Shown here in pieces: positions 41,601 to 49,967 of a stretch of DNA of 64,000 nucleotides. The position numbers were made by a program, and so were the translations under genes. Under the pieces are notes generated by a model. That model ran no database searches and was not told where the DNA came from. It saw nothing but the letters and a program-made list of their open reading frames with translations. Origin of the DNA: Sweltsa coloradensis (taxonomy: Eukaryota > Arthropoda > Insecta > Plecoptera > Chloroperlidae). Numbering within the stretch: position 1 is the first letter of the stretch; every line of letters begins with the position of its first letter. Location of the stretch: positions 558,001 to 622,000 of the forward strand of contig JAMZAV010000353.1 in assembly GCA_024449915.1 (NCBI GenBank). Reading direction: 5' to 3'.

Positions 41601-44600
41601 AGTTTGCAAAAAATAAGTTCAAAAATGTTATGATTCCAGTAACTAAAAATTACAACCTTTTGTTAATTTATTTGATTTAATTTTTTTAAAGAATAGTACA
41701 TCTAATTTAAGCTCTATTCTAGTAGTTTTAAATGATTTTATTTTGAACTTTTTTATCTTAAACTTTACGATTGATTGGATATTGCTTAACGTCTCATATT
41801 AATGCACTTTCATCACGATAATGATAAATAAGTTAGGGGCCTAACTGTGTAAATGTGTTCATATTTTTTTTTTTGAATGACAAAACTGAAACTCAGTCAA
41901 CAAATTTATACAAGAGGTTGATGTGAACTTGTATGGTTTCAGGCGATTATGGAGGCGCTTGAGCATATTCTTCAAAAAGGAGGGAGGCCGAAGAGGACGT
42001 TTTATTTGGCTTTCGGCCACGACGAGGAGGTAAATATACTTATTGCTGTAGCACACTGCACGAACCAAAATCAGGGCTTCCCAAGTAGACGCTTTTATGT
42101 TTATGTTTGAAATTATTTTAAAATCACGTACACCGGTATTTTTACTTATTGCAAGAGTAATATATAAGCAGCTGATCAATGTCAAAGAAGTGGATACGAA
42201 AGAAAGGATATAATGAAGTATCAAGAGGAGAGCTATTAGAAACTACGGATGGAAGAAACTACTGGGATTTAAATGACTTTTACTTGATGGCAGATGTGTA
42301 GTGAAACCCCCTTTCTGGTCAATTTTGATATTTTGAATTTGATGGATTTGATGTTTTATGATTTTAAATTTATTTTAGTCTATACCTCATGGTAAAATGA
42401 CAGTAATGCTGTATTTGAGTGAACCAATAAATAAATTATAAATTATACAATTGTAAGTAATAAATTAATAATATTTCAAAACTTTTGAGTCCATCATACT
42501 CTGTTGAATGTTACCTTCAACTTGCCCAATGCCCATAATGATGATATTTGTTGTTCCCAGATTGGTGGCAGGAACGGCGCAAAGAGCATAGCAGCTGCTC
42601 TAAGTAGTAGGGGTGTCAAGGTGCTTGACTTCTTACTAGACGAAGGTTTTCCCATCAGCACGGGAATAATGACACAAATCGATCGACAGGTTGCAATGTA
42701 AGTGTATTTTCTTATAGGCCTACCTAACTTTACGTAGCGGTGCGACAAGATGATTTTCTAGATTTATTTGTACCCTGAAATGTATTATAAACAAAACAAT
42801 TGGGTTACGATCTGATTGGTTGTAACTATTCTTCTATTGCCTCGGCTAGATGACATGAAATAAGTAACAATTTCAAACTCATTAAAAATAGTACACATAC
42901 ATAATGACATAACTTTCAATGTTGTTATTCTATAAAAAGAGCTTATTGGCCTGGAACAATATTAAAACGTAAATTCAATTTCAATGTTGTTGTTGGTAAT
43001 CAATGTTAAAAAATAGATAAACAAGTTATTTACCATTTTTTCATTTCATTAAACATTTAATTGTCTTTGTTTGTAACTCAGTTTTTATTGCTGAATAAAA
43101 TAGCCGAGAAATAAATAAATCAATTTTCTTCTTCCATCAGGATTGGCGTCGCAGAAAAGGGCAACACTAACTTGGAGTTGACAGTGATCGGCACTCCCGG
43201 CCACTCCAGCTTCCCTCCCAAGGAATCTTCTATCGGGATCTTGGGGGCGGCGGTGGCCAGACTGGAGGCGAACCCACAACCCGCACACATAGACGGTTCG
43301 GAAGCCGACACCTTCAAGTACATGGTCCCCTTTGTGAGTATTGCAAGGTCGTTGCATTCAGCATTGCCTCTGTTACACTCAAACTGCCATACGTATATGT
43401 GTAATAAAATATAACATAAACGGCGACATATTTTGTACACTGTTAACTCAGCCTCGTTTTTTGTAACTGTGTAATTTTATTGTACTAACTATTTTTTTAA
43501 CAAATGAAGAACAATATTTTTTCGGGATTATAACAGTAGGAAGTAAATATTTAAAACATGTAATGACGAATGTATACTTTTTTAAAATACAAGGTGTATC
43601 ACTATTAAAGCATAACCAGATTGATTTTTTTTATATTTAAAACTAAGATTTCTGAATTTGAAGACAAACAATGTTGAGATTTGTTTTGCAAGTCATCCCA
43701 TTAATGAATGTTGATTTCAAAAATAAGATGCGACTTAATTCACCCTAAGACCTACAGTATCCTACGATTCAAGGCCATTGAAGATCAATCATCCTTCGTT
43801 GAATGTTGTTGGATGGATGGAAATGGGTGCTTGAGCCTGTTCCAACATATTTGACTATTTATATCAAAGTTTTATTTAAAATAAATCACGCAGTTATTGT
43901 TTCTCCAATTATGAAATATTGTTTACAATTCCCGAAGAAATATATTTTCCAGTAGAACGTTTTGCTATAAGAGAAATCTTCAAAATATATTGAAAACTTT
44001 ATTATGGTACGTGAATCTAACTGGCCGAACTATCCCCAGATGGAGTTCAGCAAGAAGTTCCTTTACACCAACCTGTGGCTGTTCTCGAAACAAGTGATCT
44101 CGGACCTGGGCGCCGAGTCCTTCACTAACGCCGTTATCCGCACCACGACCGCAGTCACCATATTCAACGCAGGCATCAAGGTGAATAGCACGATTGTTTT
44201 TAAACACTTTTGACACCTGAAACTTGTAAAAAATCAAATAACTAACCAATGCAAATTAAATTGCTTTTTCCTTCACGTAAGTAATAATAGTGTGAATTTT
44301 ATTTGTTTAAATGTAAAACAATTTAAACTGTGCAAACGTTGTGTACATGTATTCATAATTATTTTACATTTTTGTTGTATAATTTTTTGAGTGGTTTCTA
44401 CGATTAAAAGTATTGAGAGTGTCGTCAGAAGAATCAAATTGTTTTAAATAAAACACTAATCAAATATTACTTAAATCGTGTTTAATTTAACTTAAAATTC
44501 GACTGATAAAAATACACGATACATTTTTTAAAGTTTCGTTCAATACATTTAGGTCAATAAGTAACTGATTCTGAAGAACTAATGATTGTATGTTTCTAAT

Positions 44601-46197
44601 GGCTTGTTGTTATAAAATGTTATATTCTGTCTTTCAGTCTAACGTGGTGCCTCCCCTGGCCACGGCCATCATAAACCACCGCGTCCACCCGTCCCAGACG
44701 GTCGCCGAGGCGGTAGCTTACGACGAGAAGATCATCGACGACAGCCGAGTCAAGGTCACCATACAAGGGCAGATGGAGGCCAGCCGCGTCTCACCCTACT
44801 CTAGCGACGACGCTGTACAGTTCCAGCTGATTGCCACGAGCATCAAGCAGGTGTATCCCGAGGCAGTCGTCGTGCCTGGTAAGATTCAGTCCAACCACAT
44901 CATCACCATCATTATCCATCGACGTTTCCTACTGCTGGCAGGGTCAGCTTGGTTGGAGCAACCAAATTATTCCACCACAATCGTATCTCTTCAACATCTT
45001 CCCAGCTCACATCATACCACAACTTAAGTAATTCGCAACTTAAAAATAGTCAGTTGGTGTACGACCCTTTCCCCTCACATAACCACCTGCAGTGTGCCTA
45101 GGTCGAGCGAGTGATCATGAGAAATATAATACATTTTGTTTACATTTTTTATTGGTTTGACACTCAAATACAGCAGATTTAACATTGATTTATCTAATAC
45201 AGATATAAAAACATATAAATACATAATAAGTAGTACATACAAATTTCAGAAAACATGCGACAGGTTAACAAATTTACAACAATAACTAGGTCTATAAAAC
45301 AATATTCAATACTTAAATGATATTGTACAGTGATTTATGTGATGAATTAATTGATTAATAACGAAAATTTGTAACAAAAATGTCAATAATTGATGAAGAT
45401 TGTGTAAAATAGTTGAAAGTTGTTCGAAGACGAAAGAACAGTGACATTTTCGTTGTTGATAGTCCACGAAAAGGCACATTGTTTGTTGTCCATCATGTCA
45501 TGTCATGTCATGATTGAATTATGTTTAATAAATAAACTCCATCAAGAAAAGCTTGTTAAACGAAAACTTTCTATCGCACCCTCCATTCAAAATAATATTA
45601 ACTAAAAAAAACGGCACCTCCACCAAAAGTTTATGAAATTTCATATTTGTTTATTCACAATGTCAAATAAATGTTATATTTAATGTTTCTTACTTTAAAC
45701 AAAGATACATTGTTATTTAATTTATTAATAATCATGGACCCTTCGTTGATGTCGTATGTACACTACCTTTTGAGGGCGTATCCCAAAGCACAATTTTGCA
45801 GTAGTCTCTCTTTCACTCGGTGCTTTTATCAAAGTTTCGTAAATGTACTGCCTTACAGTTGAAGAGCCCTATTTCGCTCTGTGATTGCAGCGTCACTTTC
45901 AATCTATCTCTTTCAGGCGTCCTCATTGCCAACACCGACACCCGGTGGTACATGGACTTTACGAAGAACGTCTACCGGTTTCTACCCACGATCGTGAATC
46001 CCGTGGACTCTCTTCGTTACCATGGCAACAACGAGAGAATATCCATACAACACTACCACCAGGCGGTCAACTTCTTCTACCGCCTCATGAAGAACGCGGA
46101 CCTCATGGTCAACACGGTCCAGTCGAACACATTCACAAACACAAACACGATCACAAACACGAACAAACTAACGAACACAACTAAACCGAACTCGTGA
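17326..46197 (+). CDS. PM20D1-like: PM20D1-like M20 peptidase, copy A (gene, 9 coding exons)
   Basis: Coding exons 17326-17346 (predicted), 38022-38343, 41238-41473, 41943-42029, 42561-42697, 43141-43333, 44040-44180, 44638-44878, 45917-46197. Together 1659 bp, in frame, 552 residues plus TGA; human PM20D1 is about 500. All junctions are GT-AG. Seen: basic N-terminus, membrane anchor about residues 27-48, zinc-site motif HLDVVP (H154, D156), GRGAMDDK (D187), GHDEE (E221 catalytic, E222 metal), LDEG (D249), a dimerisation-type segment [13 protein letters not shown] in exon 6, and YHGNNERI (H495). Known of the family: PM20D1 condenses and hydrolyses fatty acids and amino acids to and from N-acyl amino acids. 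Inferred: same chemistry, membrane-anchored, extracytosolic. The C-terminus ends in an odd T/N-rich tail. Copy B lies 8 kb downstream on the same strand. Intron 1 is 20.7 kb and full of mobile DNA. Identity of the family is firm; exon 1 is less sure. Confidence 0.88.
17488..17624 (+). repeat. Two (TA)n tracts
   Basis: TA runs at about 17488-17512 and 17591-17624, within 150 bp of each other in copy A intron 1. Confidence 0.95.
18050..18371 (-). repeat. Probable 3' LTR of the gypsy element
   Basis: After the integrase stop the minus strand reads AAAAGAAGGGGGGGATAA, a polypurine tract, then TGTAGTGTGGATTGG, a typical TG start of an LTR at 18371. AATAAAAGATT about 18230 may be its poly(A) signal. 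The other end is not defined and no 5' LTR remains for comparison. Confidence 0.5.
18383..19760 (-). pseudogene. pol: Gypsy integrase fragment
   Basis: About 450 residues open to the stop at 18383. The upstream part of the frame (to 19927) is LINE 3' sequence, not integrase. Seen: HHCC zinc finger (H167, H174, C201, C204 in the open frame), core triad D236 (SLDILGP), D296 ([10 protein letters not shown]), E332 ([11 protein letters not shown]), and a C-terminal GDRVWLL domain. The domain is intact but separated from reverse transcriptase by the LINE. Confidence 0.9.
19760..20810 (-). mobile_element. Jockey-like LINE fragment nested in the gypsy element
   Basis: Minus strand, 5'-truncated inside reverse transcriptase: it begins at the [15 protein letters not shown] motif, keeps the catalytic FADD, then after a frameshift the C-terminal [20 protein letters not shown] segment. 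The last part is 3' UTR-like. It splits the gypsy pol between RNase H and integrase. Confidence 0.82.
20845..22114 (-). pseudogene. pol: Gypsy reverse transcriptase and RNase H fragment
   Basis: Open frame to 22170, but the first 19 residues come from flanking DNA. Counting from there, reverse transcriptase shows KLDLASAY (catalytic D103) and YLDD (166-169); RNase H shows LDTDASG (D315), E356, D381 and NADGLSR (D424). The catalytic residues are present, yet gag, protease and the priming end are missing and a LINE cuts the frame after RNase H, so it cannot act alone. Confidence 0.9.
22115..23000. repeat. AT-rich tandem duplication, two diverged units
   Basis: Two units of about 450 bp, 22115-22575 and 22580-23000, share many segments in order, such as GTTAATTTTAC, GGAAAGT and GTTTCGGGAC. 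The first unit abuts the truncated gypsy end. No coding signal. Confidence 0.65.
23555..24236 (+). mobile_element. HINE, type 2, with (GTTTT)n
   Basis: TGGATGAGCGAAGCAAAGAC start, then CCCCAAAAAATTTAGCTCGG, a long (GTTTT)n tract, the body TGGACATTAAGGTTATGGTG, and the 3' GCTCATCCATCAACGCG, GCGTT hairpin and CTAG|T. Confidence 0.82.
23611..23693 (+). repeat. (GTTTT)16 pentanucleotide microsatellite
   Basis: Sixteen nearly perfect GTTTT units in the variable tract of a HINE. It creates artificial open frames on the plus strand. Confidence 0.95.
24690..24900 (-). mobile_element. SINE copy, diverged
   Basis: Same family reversed: TGGGAAGCCTGCCCATGGTG, GACAATTGTGAAGGGATGTC, ACCTCGGAAAAACC, CAGGATTGCTGG, followed by a tRNA-like box B (GGGATTTGAACCC read on this strand). 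Confidence 0.7.
25380..26130. mobile_element. 751-bp hAT-like MITE
   Basis: The terminal inverted repeat is about 35 bp: CAGAGTCGATAAAGAAGTTT at the left and its complement at the right (first base mismatched). A perfect 8-bp duplication CTGTTAAG lies at 25372-25379 and 26131-26138. No coding capacity. Confidence 0.85.
27069..27087 (+). repeat. C19 homopolymer
   Basis: Nineteen C in a row, unusual in such AT-rich DNA and possibly of inexact length. Confidence 0.95.
27361..27476 (+). repeat. (GAGT)n microsatellite
   Basis: About 26 GAGT units after a GA run. The minus-strand frame (SLTHSLTH) is an artefact. Confidence 0.97.
28060..28250 (+). mobile_element. tRNA-related SINE fragment
   Basis: Box B-like GGGTTCGAATCC followed by CACCGGCAATCCTAGCTGAA, the same head-to-body join as the 40.9-kb SINE. 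The tail is lost. Confidence 0.5.
29050..29122 (+). repeat. 36-bp tandem duplication
   Basis: TCACGCCATTCAATATTTTT plus GCGTTTACTCTC occurs twice in a row. Confidence 0.9.
29722..30089. mobile_element. About 370-bp MITE flanked by TTAA
   Basis: Arms of about 100 bp are inverted copies (GGGATAGTAGCGAAATTAAA with its complement; both include ATATCTCGAGAACGATGCAA). TTAA at 29718-29721 and 30090-30093 suggests piggyBac-type insertion. Confidence 0.7.
30582..30665 (-). repeat. SINE-like unit ending in the CCGGCATCTCCACCAA motif
   Basis: Minus strand has a box B-like GGGTCGAGGCTTGCC about 45 bp before the CCGGCATCTCCACCAA end, suggesting a tRNA-related SINE. Confidence 0.45.
30700..34200. other. 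Copy A intron 1, no exon or repeat recognised
   Basis: 3.5 kb without a supported feature, apart from a 17-bp direct duplication (ACAAATGGGCTACGTG) at 31427-31460 and a G9 run at 33907. Confidence 0.5.
34204..34282 (-). mobile_element. tRNA-like SINE head
   Basis: Minus strand carries the box B-like GGGTTCGAATCTCGC near 34204-34222 and TGGTTCGCAGGTCC further in. No full cloverleaf. Confidence 0.4.
34708..35485 (+). mobile_element. HINE, type 2, head-to-tail with the next
   Basis: TGGATGAGCGAAGCG start; body unit ATTTTCGTGACATTTGGG...TGGACATTAAGGTTATGG occurs twice; ends AACGCGGCGGGACTTGAGCG then TTTTG without CTAG, directly joined to a new copy. Confidence 0.82.
35487..36266 (+). mobile_element. 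HINE, type 2
   Basis: Near-identical to its left neighbour, with the doubled body unit, and a complete 3' end (hairpin, CCTAG|T). Confidence 0.85.
36298..36866 (+). mobile_element. HINE, type 2, single body unit
   Basis: Same family with one body unit only. Complete ends, T|T target. Confidence 0.85.
37104..37882 (-). mobile_element. HINE, type 2, opposite strand
   Basis: Reverse copy with CTAGG at 37104 and GCTCATCCA at 37874-37882, doubled body unit. It ends about 140 bp before copy A exon 2. Confidence 0.85.
38022..38343 (+). CDS. PM20D1-like: Copy A exon 2: membrane anchor and N-terminal region
   Basis: Acceptor TTGTTCCAG before 38022, donor GTGAGT at 38344, 322 bp, ends in phase 1. 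It encodes a basic stretch, a roughly 22-residue hydrophobic segment ([20 protein letters not shown]) and the region leading to the catalytic domain. It is GC-rich against AT-rich flanks and 59% or more similar by eye to exon 2 of copy B (same length). A HINE begins only 37 bp past the donor. Confidence 0.88.
38381..39144 (+). mobile_element. HINE, type 1, in copy A intron 2
   Basis: TGGATGAGCGTAGCGAGCG to hairpin and CCTAG|T. The head is only 37 bp beyond the exon 2 splice donor. Confidence 0.85.
39180..40507 (+). pseudogene. Jockey-like LINE reverse transcriptase, broken
   Basis: In intron 2 of copy A. The reading is split over frames at 39182-39724, 39802 onward and 40076-40500, with a stop at 40391. 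Seen: the region before the palm, [28 protein letters not shown] (catalytic D), [20 protein letters not shown]. It breaks at HLFAD before the second catalytic aspartate, where a short gypsy-like piece is attached. Confidence 0.85.
40507..40592 (+). repeat. 85-bp gypsy-derived scrap joined to the LINE
   Basis: GGTGCTTCGCACCTGGCACT and the following 65 bp match, with small differences, the minus strand at 19680-19752, the stretch just upstream of gypsy integrase. The match stops after AACAGAAGGA. Confidence 0.75.
40882..41136 (+). mobile_element. SINE with tRNA-like head and (ATT)n tail
   Basis: Flanked by an 11-bp direct repeat TTCCTCCCGAA at 40871-40881 and 41137-41147. The head has box A/B-like segments (TGGCTCGAACGTTAAG, GGTTCCGAGTCC), then a body GGGCAATCCTGACTG, TTTCCTCAGTCGTTAATGCG, and a tail of ATT repeats. 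Diverged copies at 11850-12120, 24690-24900 and 63065-63290. Ends about 100 bp before exon 3 of copy A. Confidence 0.82.
41238..41473 (+). CDS. PM20D1-like: Copy A exon 3: zinc-site exon
   Basis: Acceptor CTTCCACAG, donor GTAAGA, 236 bp, phase 1 to 0. It carries [17 protein letters not shown] with the first zinc ligand H154 and D156, the WEVPPFSG segment typical of M20 enzymes, and GRGAMDDK with the bridging aspartate D187. A SINE ends about 90 bp upstream. Confidence 0.95.
41943..42029 (+). CDS. PM20D1-like: Copy A exon 4: catalytic glutamate exon
   Basis: Acceptor ATGGTTTCAG, donor GTAAAT, 87 bp, phase 0 to 0. It encodes an amphipathic helix and [10 protein letters not shown], whose two glutamates are the general base and a zinc ligand in M20 enzymes. 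Confidence 0.93.
42561..42697 (+). CDS. PM20D1-like: Copy A exon 5
   Basis: Acceptor TTGTTCCCAG, donor GTAAGT, 137 bp, phase 0 to 2. It begins [11 protein letters not shown] and contains [10 protein letters not shown], where the aspartate D249 is the expected second-zinc ligand. Confidence 0.93.
43141..43333 (+). CDS. PM20D1-like: Copy A exon 6: dimerisation-domain start
   Basis: Acceptor CTTCCATCAG, donor GTGAGT, 193 bp, phase 2 to 0. It encodes [20 protein letters not shown] and [14 protein letters not shown], the segment that enters the lid/dimerisation domain of M20 enzymes. Confidence 0.93.
44040..44180 (+). CDS. PM20D1-like: Copy A exon 7
   Basis: Acceptor TATCCCCAG, donor GTGAAT, 141 bp, phase 0 to 0. 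It encodes [15 protein letters not shown] and [14 protein letters not shown], matching the same-length exon of copy B ([29 protein letters not shown]). Confidence 0.93.
44638..44878 (+). CDS. PM20D1-like: Copy A exon 8
   Basis: Acceptor GTCTTTCAG, donor GTAAGA, 241 bp, phase 0 to 1. It encodes [20 protein letters not shown], the [12 protein letters not shown] strand and the [11 protein letters not shown] end that precedes the last catalytic histidine exon. Confidence 0.93.
45917..46197 (+). CDS. PM20D1-like: Copy A exon 9: last exon with catalytic histidine and stop
   Basis: Acceptor ATCTCTTTCAG, 281 bp including TGA at 46195-46197. It encodes [26 protein letters not shown] (zinc ligand H495) and [13 protein letters not shown]. 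It then ends in an unusual tail of about 24 residues dominated by T and N ([19 protein letters not shown]), built from short CACAAACA-type repeats, which looks like a slipped-repeat extension of the C-terminus. The 75-bp minisatellite follows at once. Confidence 0.9.
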
Positions 46198-46242
46198 TCT
46201 AGTGAAATGAGTTTGGTTGAGACTGATAACGTATAATCTCTT

Positions 46243-46482
46243 AGAATAACATACCACGTAGACCAGATAGTTTCATCTCATGATATTCAGTAACAAAGAC
46301 AGAAGGTAAAACGTCTTAGAATAACATACCATGGTGATCAGATAGTTTCATCCCATGATATTCAGTAACAAAGACAGCAGGTAAAACGACTTAGAATAAC
46401 ATACCATGTAGATCAGATAGTTTCATCCCATGATATTCAGTAACAAAGACAGCAGGAAAACGACTTAGAATAACATACCATG
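46243..46482. repeat. 75-bp minisatellite, left part
   Basis: Units begin AGAATAACATACCATG at 46243, 46318, 46393 and 46467, period 75 (one unit 74). It starts within 50 bp of the copy A stop codon and continues at 51420 across the transposon. Confidence 0.92.
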
Positions 46483-46516
46483 TAGTAGGGTCATTTTCGA
46501 CACTTTTGTGACCGTT

Positions 46517-48036
46517 GAGAGACAATGACGATTTCTCAACGGATTTGTCCTCTAAGAAGGTTTTATAAAAAATTTAGCCCCCATGCCCTCGCGAAAGTGT
46601 GGGCATACCCCGCCAGGGCCCAAAATCCAATATGGCGGCCGTTTACCACATCTGACACTATCTTTGCAATGGTTTAGCCTAGAGTATCGCGTAGTATGTG
46701 GTTTTTATGGTTTTGAGGGTCGAGGAATTCGTTTCTGAAGTCGGTTTGGCGATTAGACCCATTTTTTTAAAGCTTTGAATCCAAGATGGCCGTCGATTTG
46801 CAGCTTGGAATAGCCAGTTTCTCGAAATCGTAGTAGAACTTTCATATAAGACTCGAATGAAAGCCCTGTTCAAGTAATTTTGAATAATTGACAGTAGAGC
46901 TCTCAGATAGTGCTCATAAATCTAATAATTGGTCAAAACTTCAATAATAATACGAAAATATGTGCTCCTTTTATAGACAATTTAGCGATTTTCTAAAGTG
47001 CTGTGATAAGAGTGGCTATGGCACATGAATTGAGAGACAATGACGATTTCTCAACGGATTTGTCGTCTAAGAAGGTTTTATAAAAAATTAAGCCCCCATG
47101 CCCCTCGCGAAAGTGTGGGCATACCCCGCCAGGGCCCAAAATCCAATATGGCGGGCCGTTTACCACATCTGACACTATCTTTGCAATGGTTTAGCCTAGA
47201 GTATCGCGTAGTATGTGGTTTTTATGGTTTTGAGGGTCGAGGAATTCGTTTCTGAAGTCGGTTTGGCGATTAGACCCATTTTTTAAAGCTTTGAATCCAA
47301 GATGGCCGTCGATTTGCAGCTTGGAATAGCCAGTTTCTCGAATCGTAGTAGAACTTTCATATAAGACTCGAATGAAAGCCCTGTTCAAGTAATTTTGAAT
47401 AATTGACAGTAGAGCTCTCAGATAGTGCTCATAAATCTAATAATTGGTCAAAACTTCACTAATAATACGAAAATATGTGCTCCTTTTATAGACAATTTAG
47501 CGATTTTCTAAAGTGCTGTGATAAGAGTGGCTATGGCACATGAATCGAGAGACAATGACGATTTCTCAACGGATTTGTCCTCTAAGAAGGTTTTATAAAA
47601 AAATTAAGCCCCCATGCCCCTCGCGAAAGTGTGGGCATACCCCGCCAGGGCCCAAAATCCAATATGGCGGCCGTTTACCACATCTGACACTATCTTTGCA
47701 ATGGTTTAGCCTAGAGTATCGCGTAGTATGTGGTTTTTATGGTTTTGAGGGTCGAGGAATTCGTTTCTGAAGTCGGTTTGGCGATTAGACCCATTTTTTA
47801 AAGCTTTGAATCCAAGATGGCCGTCGATTTGCAGCTTGGAATAGCCAGTATCTCGAAATCGTAGTAGAACTTTCATATAAGACTCGAATGAAAGCCCTGT
47901 TCACATAATTTTGAATAATTGACAGAAGAGCTCTCAGATAGTGCTCATAAATCTAATAATTGGTCAAAACTTCAATAATAATACGAAAATATGTGCTCCT
48001 TTTATAGACAATTTAGCGATTTTCTAAAGTGCTGTG
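46517..48036 (+). repeat. Left arm: three tandem 515-bp units
   Basis: Units start with GAGAGACAATGACGATTTCT at 46517, 47032 and 47547 (period 515); the third stops at the ORF after about 490 bp. Each unit holds CAATATGGCGGC (near-exact YY1-type site), CCAAGATGGCCG, and CTCCTTTTATAGACAATTTA near its end. Copies differ by only a few single-base changes. Confidence 0.93.
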
Positions 48037-49887
48037 ATGCTGAATGAGAAGCAACTGTTTTCAACAACAAGGAACGCAAACAACGTCGCAAGGGTAAAGA
48101 CGACTGTCAATCGAAACCTCAAATGCCAGCGTCGCTATAGAAAGCATGTTGAGTGCCAACCATCGAGAATAAAGAAGGATGAGAAGGCAATTCAGGATCT
48201 GCAGGCATGCATGAAAGATTTTTGTGCTGAGCCCTTTGACATCTCGCTACCTACATTGAGGTCAATGCAGTCTGGCCTGGTAGCCTCCCCAGAGTTATTG
48301 CTTGACCTCAAGACGGCGCTTGTGCATGGTAAGGTTCAGATTGAAACCCTTCTGGAAGAGCGAGTTTTCACCAAAACAAAGTCTTTAACTGCAACCATCC
48401 ACAGAAATAAGAGGCGGAATTTCGCTACTGAGCAGATCTGTACATCATCTAGTACACCCATGAAAGTGGCCCAGATGGAGAGGTCAGGGCTAGTGGCCCT
48501 GTTTGAGCTTGCAGAGAGATCAGGTAAAATTGAACTTGAGACAGCCCTTGTAGGGAGAGTGACTGAGGAGTGCCTCTCAATCTACAATGTCGATGGTTCA
48601 ATGCGTAAGACTGCGAAGAGCAAGTTACTAGATATATTTGATTTAGAACCAATTGCAGAGAAACCACGGGATCACGTCAGTCTGGTAGATATGGGGATGA
48701 TCTGGCGATTAGCCACCCCCAGACCAGAGGACCGTGAGGCTAGGAAACGGGACGGCTCGAGGTACCACTGGAGTGACTACCTTGATAAGATATGCTCGAT
48801 AATTCTCTCACGCCACGCTGATGCACGTCTCATCATACTCTTAAACGACAAGTATGACCTTCCCTTTAGCATCAAGGATGATGAGCACGATCGACGGGCA
48901 GCAAAACATCTACACATCCCAAATGTTTTCCCTAAGCCTGAAGACGCGTTTCCAGAAGCTGCTGAATTCAATAAGCTCATGGTCAATTCTGGAAATAAGG
49001 TCAGACTGCAGAGACTTGTGAAGGAACAGATGAAAACAAAAATTGGTCAGCTTCGGAGTGGTGTCATATATTGTGAAGACAATACGTCAACTAACCTGAG
49101 CACTGGTGTGACGAGCGATGAGTACGTTTTCAAGCATCCAGAAGCAGACACAATGCTGCTTTCAACGTATGCCAAGTTGAGAGCTGGGAATTATACTGGG
49201 GCAGTTGTTCTAGACAGCGAGGACACAGATGTATATGTACAAGCAGCTTATGTCTCACAACAATTCAGAGGAGACCTGCTGATAAAACGCAAGCATTCAA
49301 TGATCAACTGCAATGCCCTACTGTCAGCAGAGGTCGCCGATGTCATCATCCCTCTACATGTCATTACAGGCAGTGACCACACATCAGGGTTCTATGGGCA
49401 TGGCAAAAAACAAATATTGCAGAAATTAATCAATGACTCAGAGGCCAGAGAGCTTCTTGTAAGAGTAGGTGAAAGTCTGGAGCTAGAGGACGAAGTCAGA
49501 GCAAATATGAAAGCATTTGTCCTCTCAAAAGTCTATGCTGAAAGCGCAGATGCTACCTGCGCGCAAGCCAGAGCTTCGAAGTGGCACAAAATGAAGAACA
49601 AGAGTACGATTCGACTCCCACCTGATGACGACTCGTTGGATCTCCATGTGCAAAGGACGAATTACATTGTGTATTGCCAGCTCCATTACGAGCTGCTAGA
49701 TCATCCTTCCCCCATTGGTCATGGCTGGGAAATTCTAAATGGGAAGTGCCGACCAGTGCGCCACACCCTACCCCCCTTGCCCCAGCAGCTCAAAACTCGT
49801 GGTTGTCCAGATGACAGAGGTGAAGATAGTGGCAGCGATGATGAGAGAAGTGAGTGTGGAGAGTCAACAGATTCAGACGAACAGTAA
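48037..49887 (+). CDS. FEN1/XPG-like (PIN-fold) nuclease protein of the transposon
   Basis: 616 residues from ATG 48037 to TAA; an in-frame GTG lies one codon earlier and a stop at 48025. Numbering here counts that GTG as 1. Seen: LVDMG (D219), a central strand then LLNDKYDLP (D272, D275) and EHDRR like the N-part of FEN1, HPEADTML (E370, D372), LDSEDTDVYV (D394, D397, D399), then TGSDHTSGFYGHGKK (D448 and a helix-hairpin-like GHGKK), in the same order as the acidic residues of FEN1/XPG enzymes. Residues 71-205 hold two related segments built around SGLVA and IE/LxxRV. The C-terminus is acidic and disordered. Inferred: a structure-specific nuclease that processes transposon ends or intermediates. 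The ORF starts where the left repeat array stops, and TTTATAG lies about 30 bp before the ATG. It could be the surviving part of a longer protein. Confidence 0.75.
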   Translation: MLNEKQLFSTTRNANNVARVKTTVNRNLKCQRRYRKHVECQPSRIKKDEKAIQDLQACMKDFCAEPFDISLPTLRSMQSGLVASPELLLDLKTALVHGKVQIETLLEERVFTKTKSLTATIHRNKRRNFATEQICTSSSTPMKVAQMERSGLVALFELAERSGKIELETALVGRVTEECLSIYNVDGSMRKTAKSKLLDIFDLEPIAEKPRDHVSLVDMGMIWRLATPRPEDREARKRDGSRYHWSDYLDKICSIILSRHADARLIILLNDKYDLPFSIKDDEHDRRAAKHLHIPNVFPKPEDAFPEAAEFNKLMVNSGNKVRLQRLVKEQMKTKIGQLRSGVIYCEDNTSTNLSTGVTSDEYVFKHPEADTMLLSTYAKLRAGNYTGAVVLDSEDTDVYVQAAYVSQQFRGDLLIKRKHSMINCNALLSAEVADVIIPLHVITGSDHTSGFYGHGKKQILQKLINDSEARELLVRVGESLELEDEVRANMKAFVLSKVYAESADATCAQARASKWHKMKNKSTIRLPPDDDSLDLHVQRTNYIVYCQLHYELLDHPSPIGHGWEILNGKCRPVRHTLPPLPQQLKTRGCPDDRGEDSGSDDERSECGESTDSDEQ

Positions 49888-49967
49888 TGGTGAATGTAGT
49901 GAGTGCACTAATGATTGTAGTCTAATTAAGAGATGTTATTGTGAAAGTTGTGCTTCAAACAGAAGTC

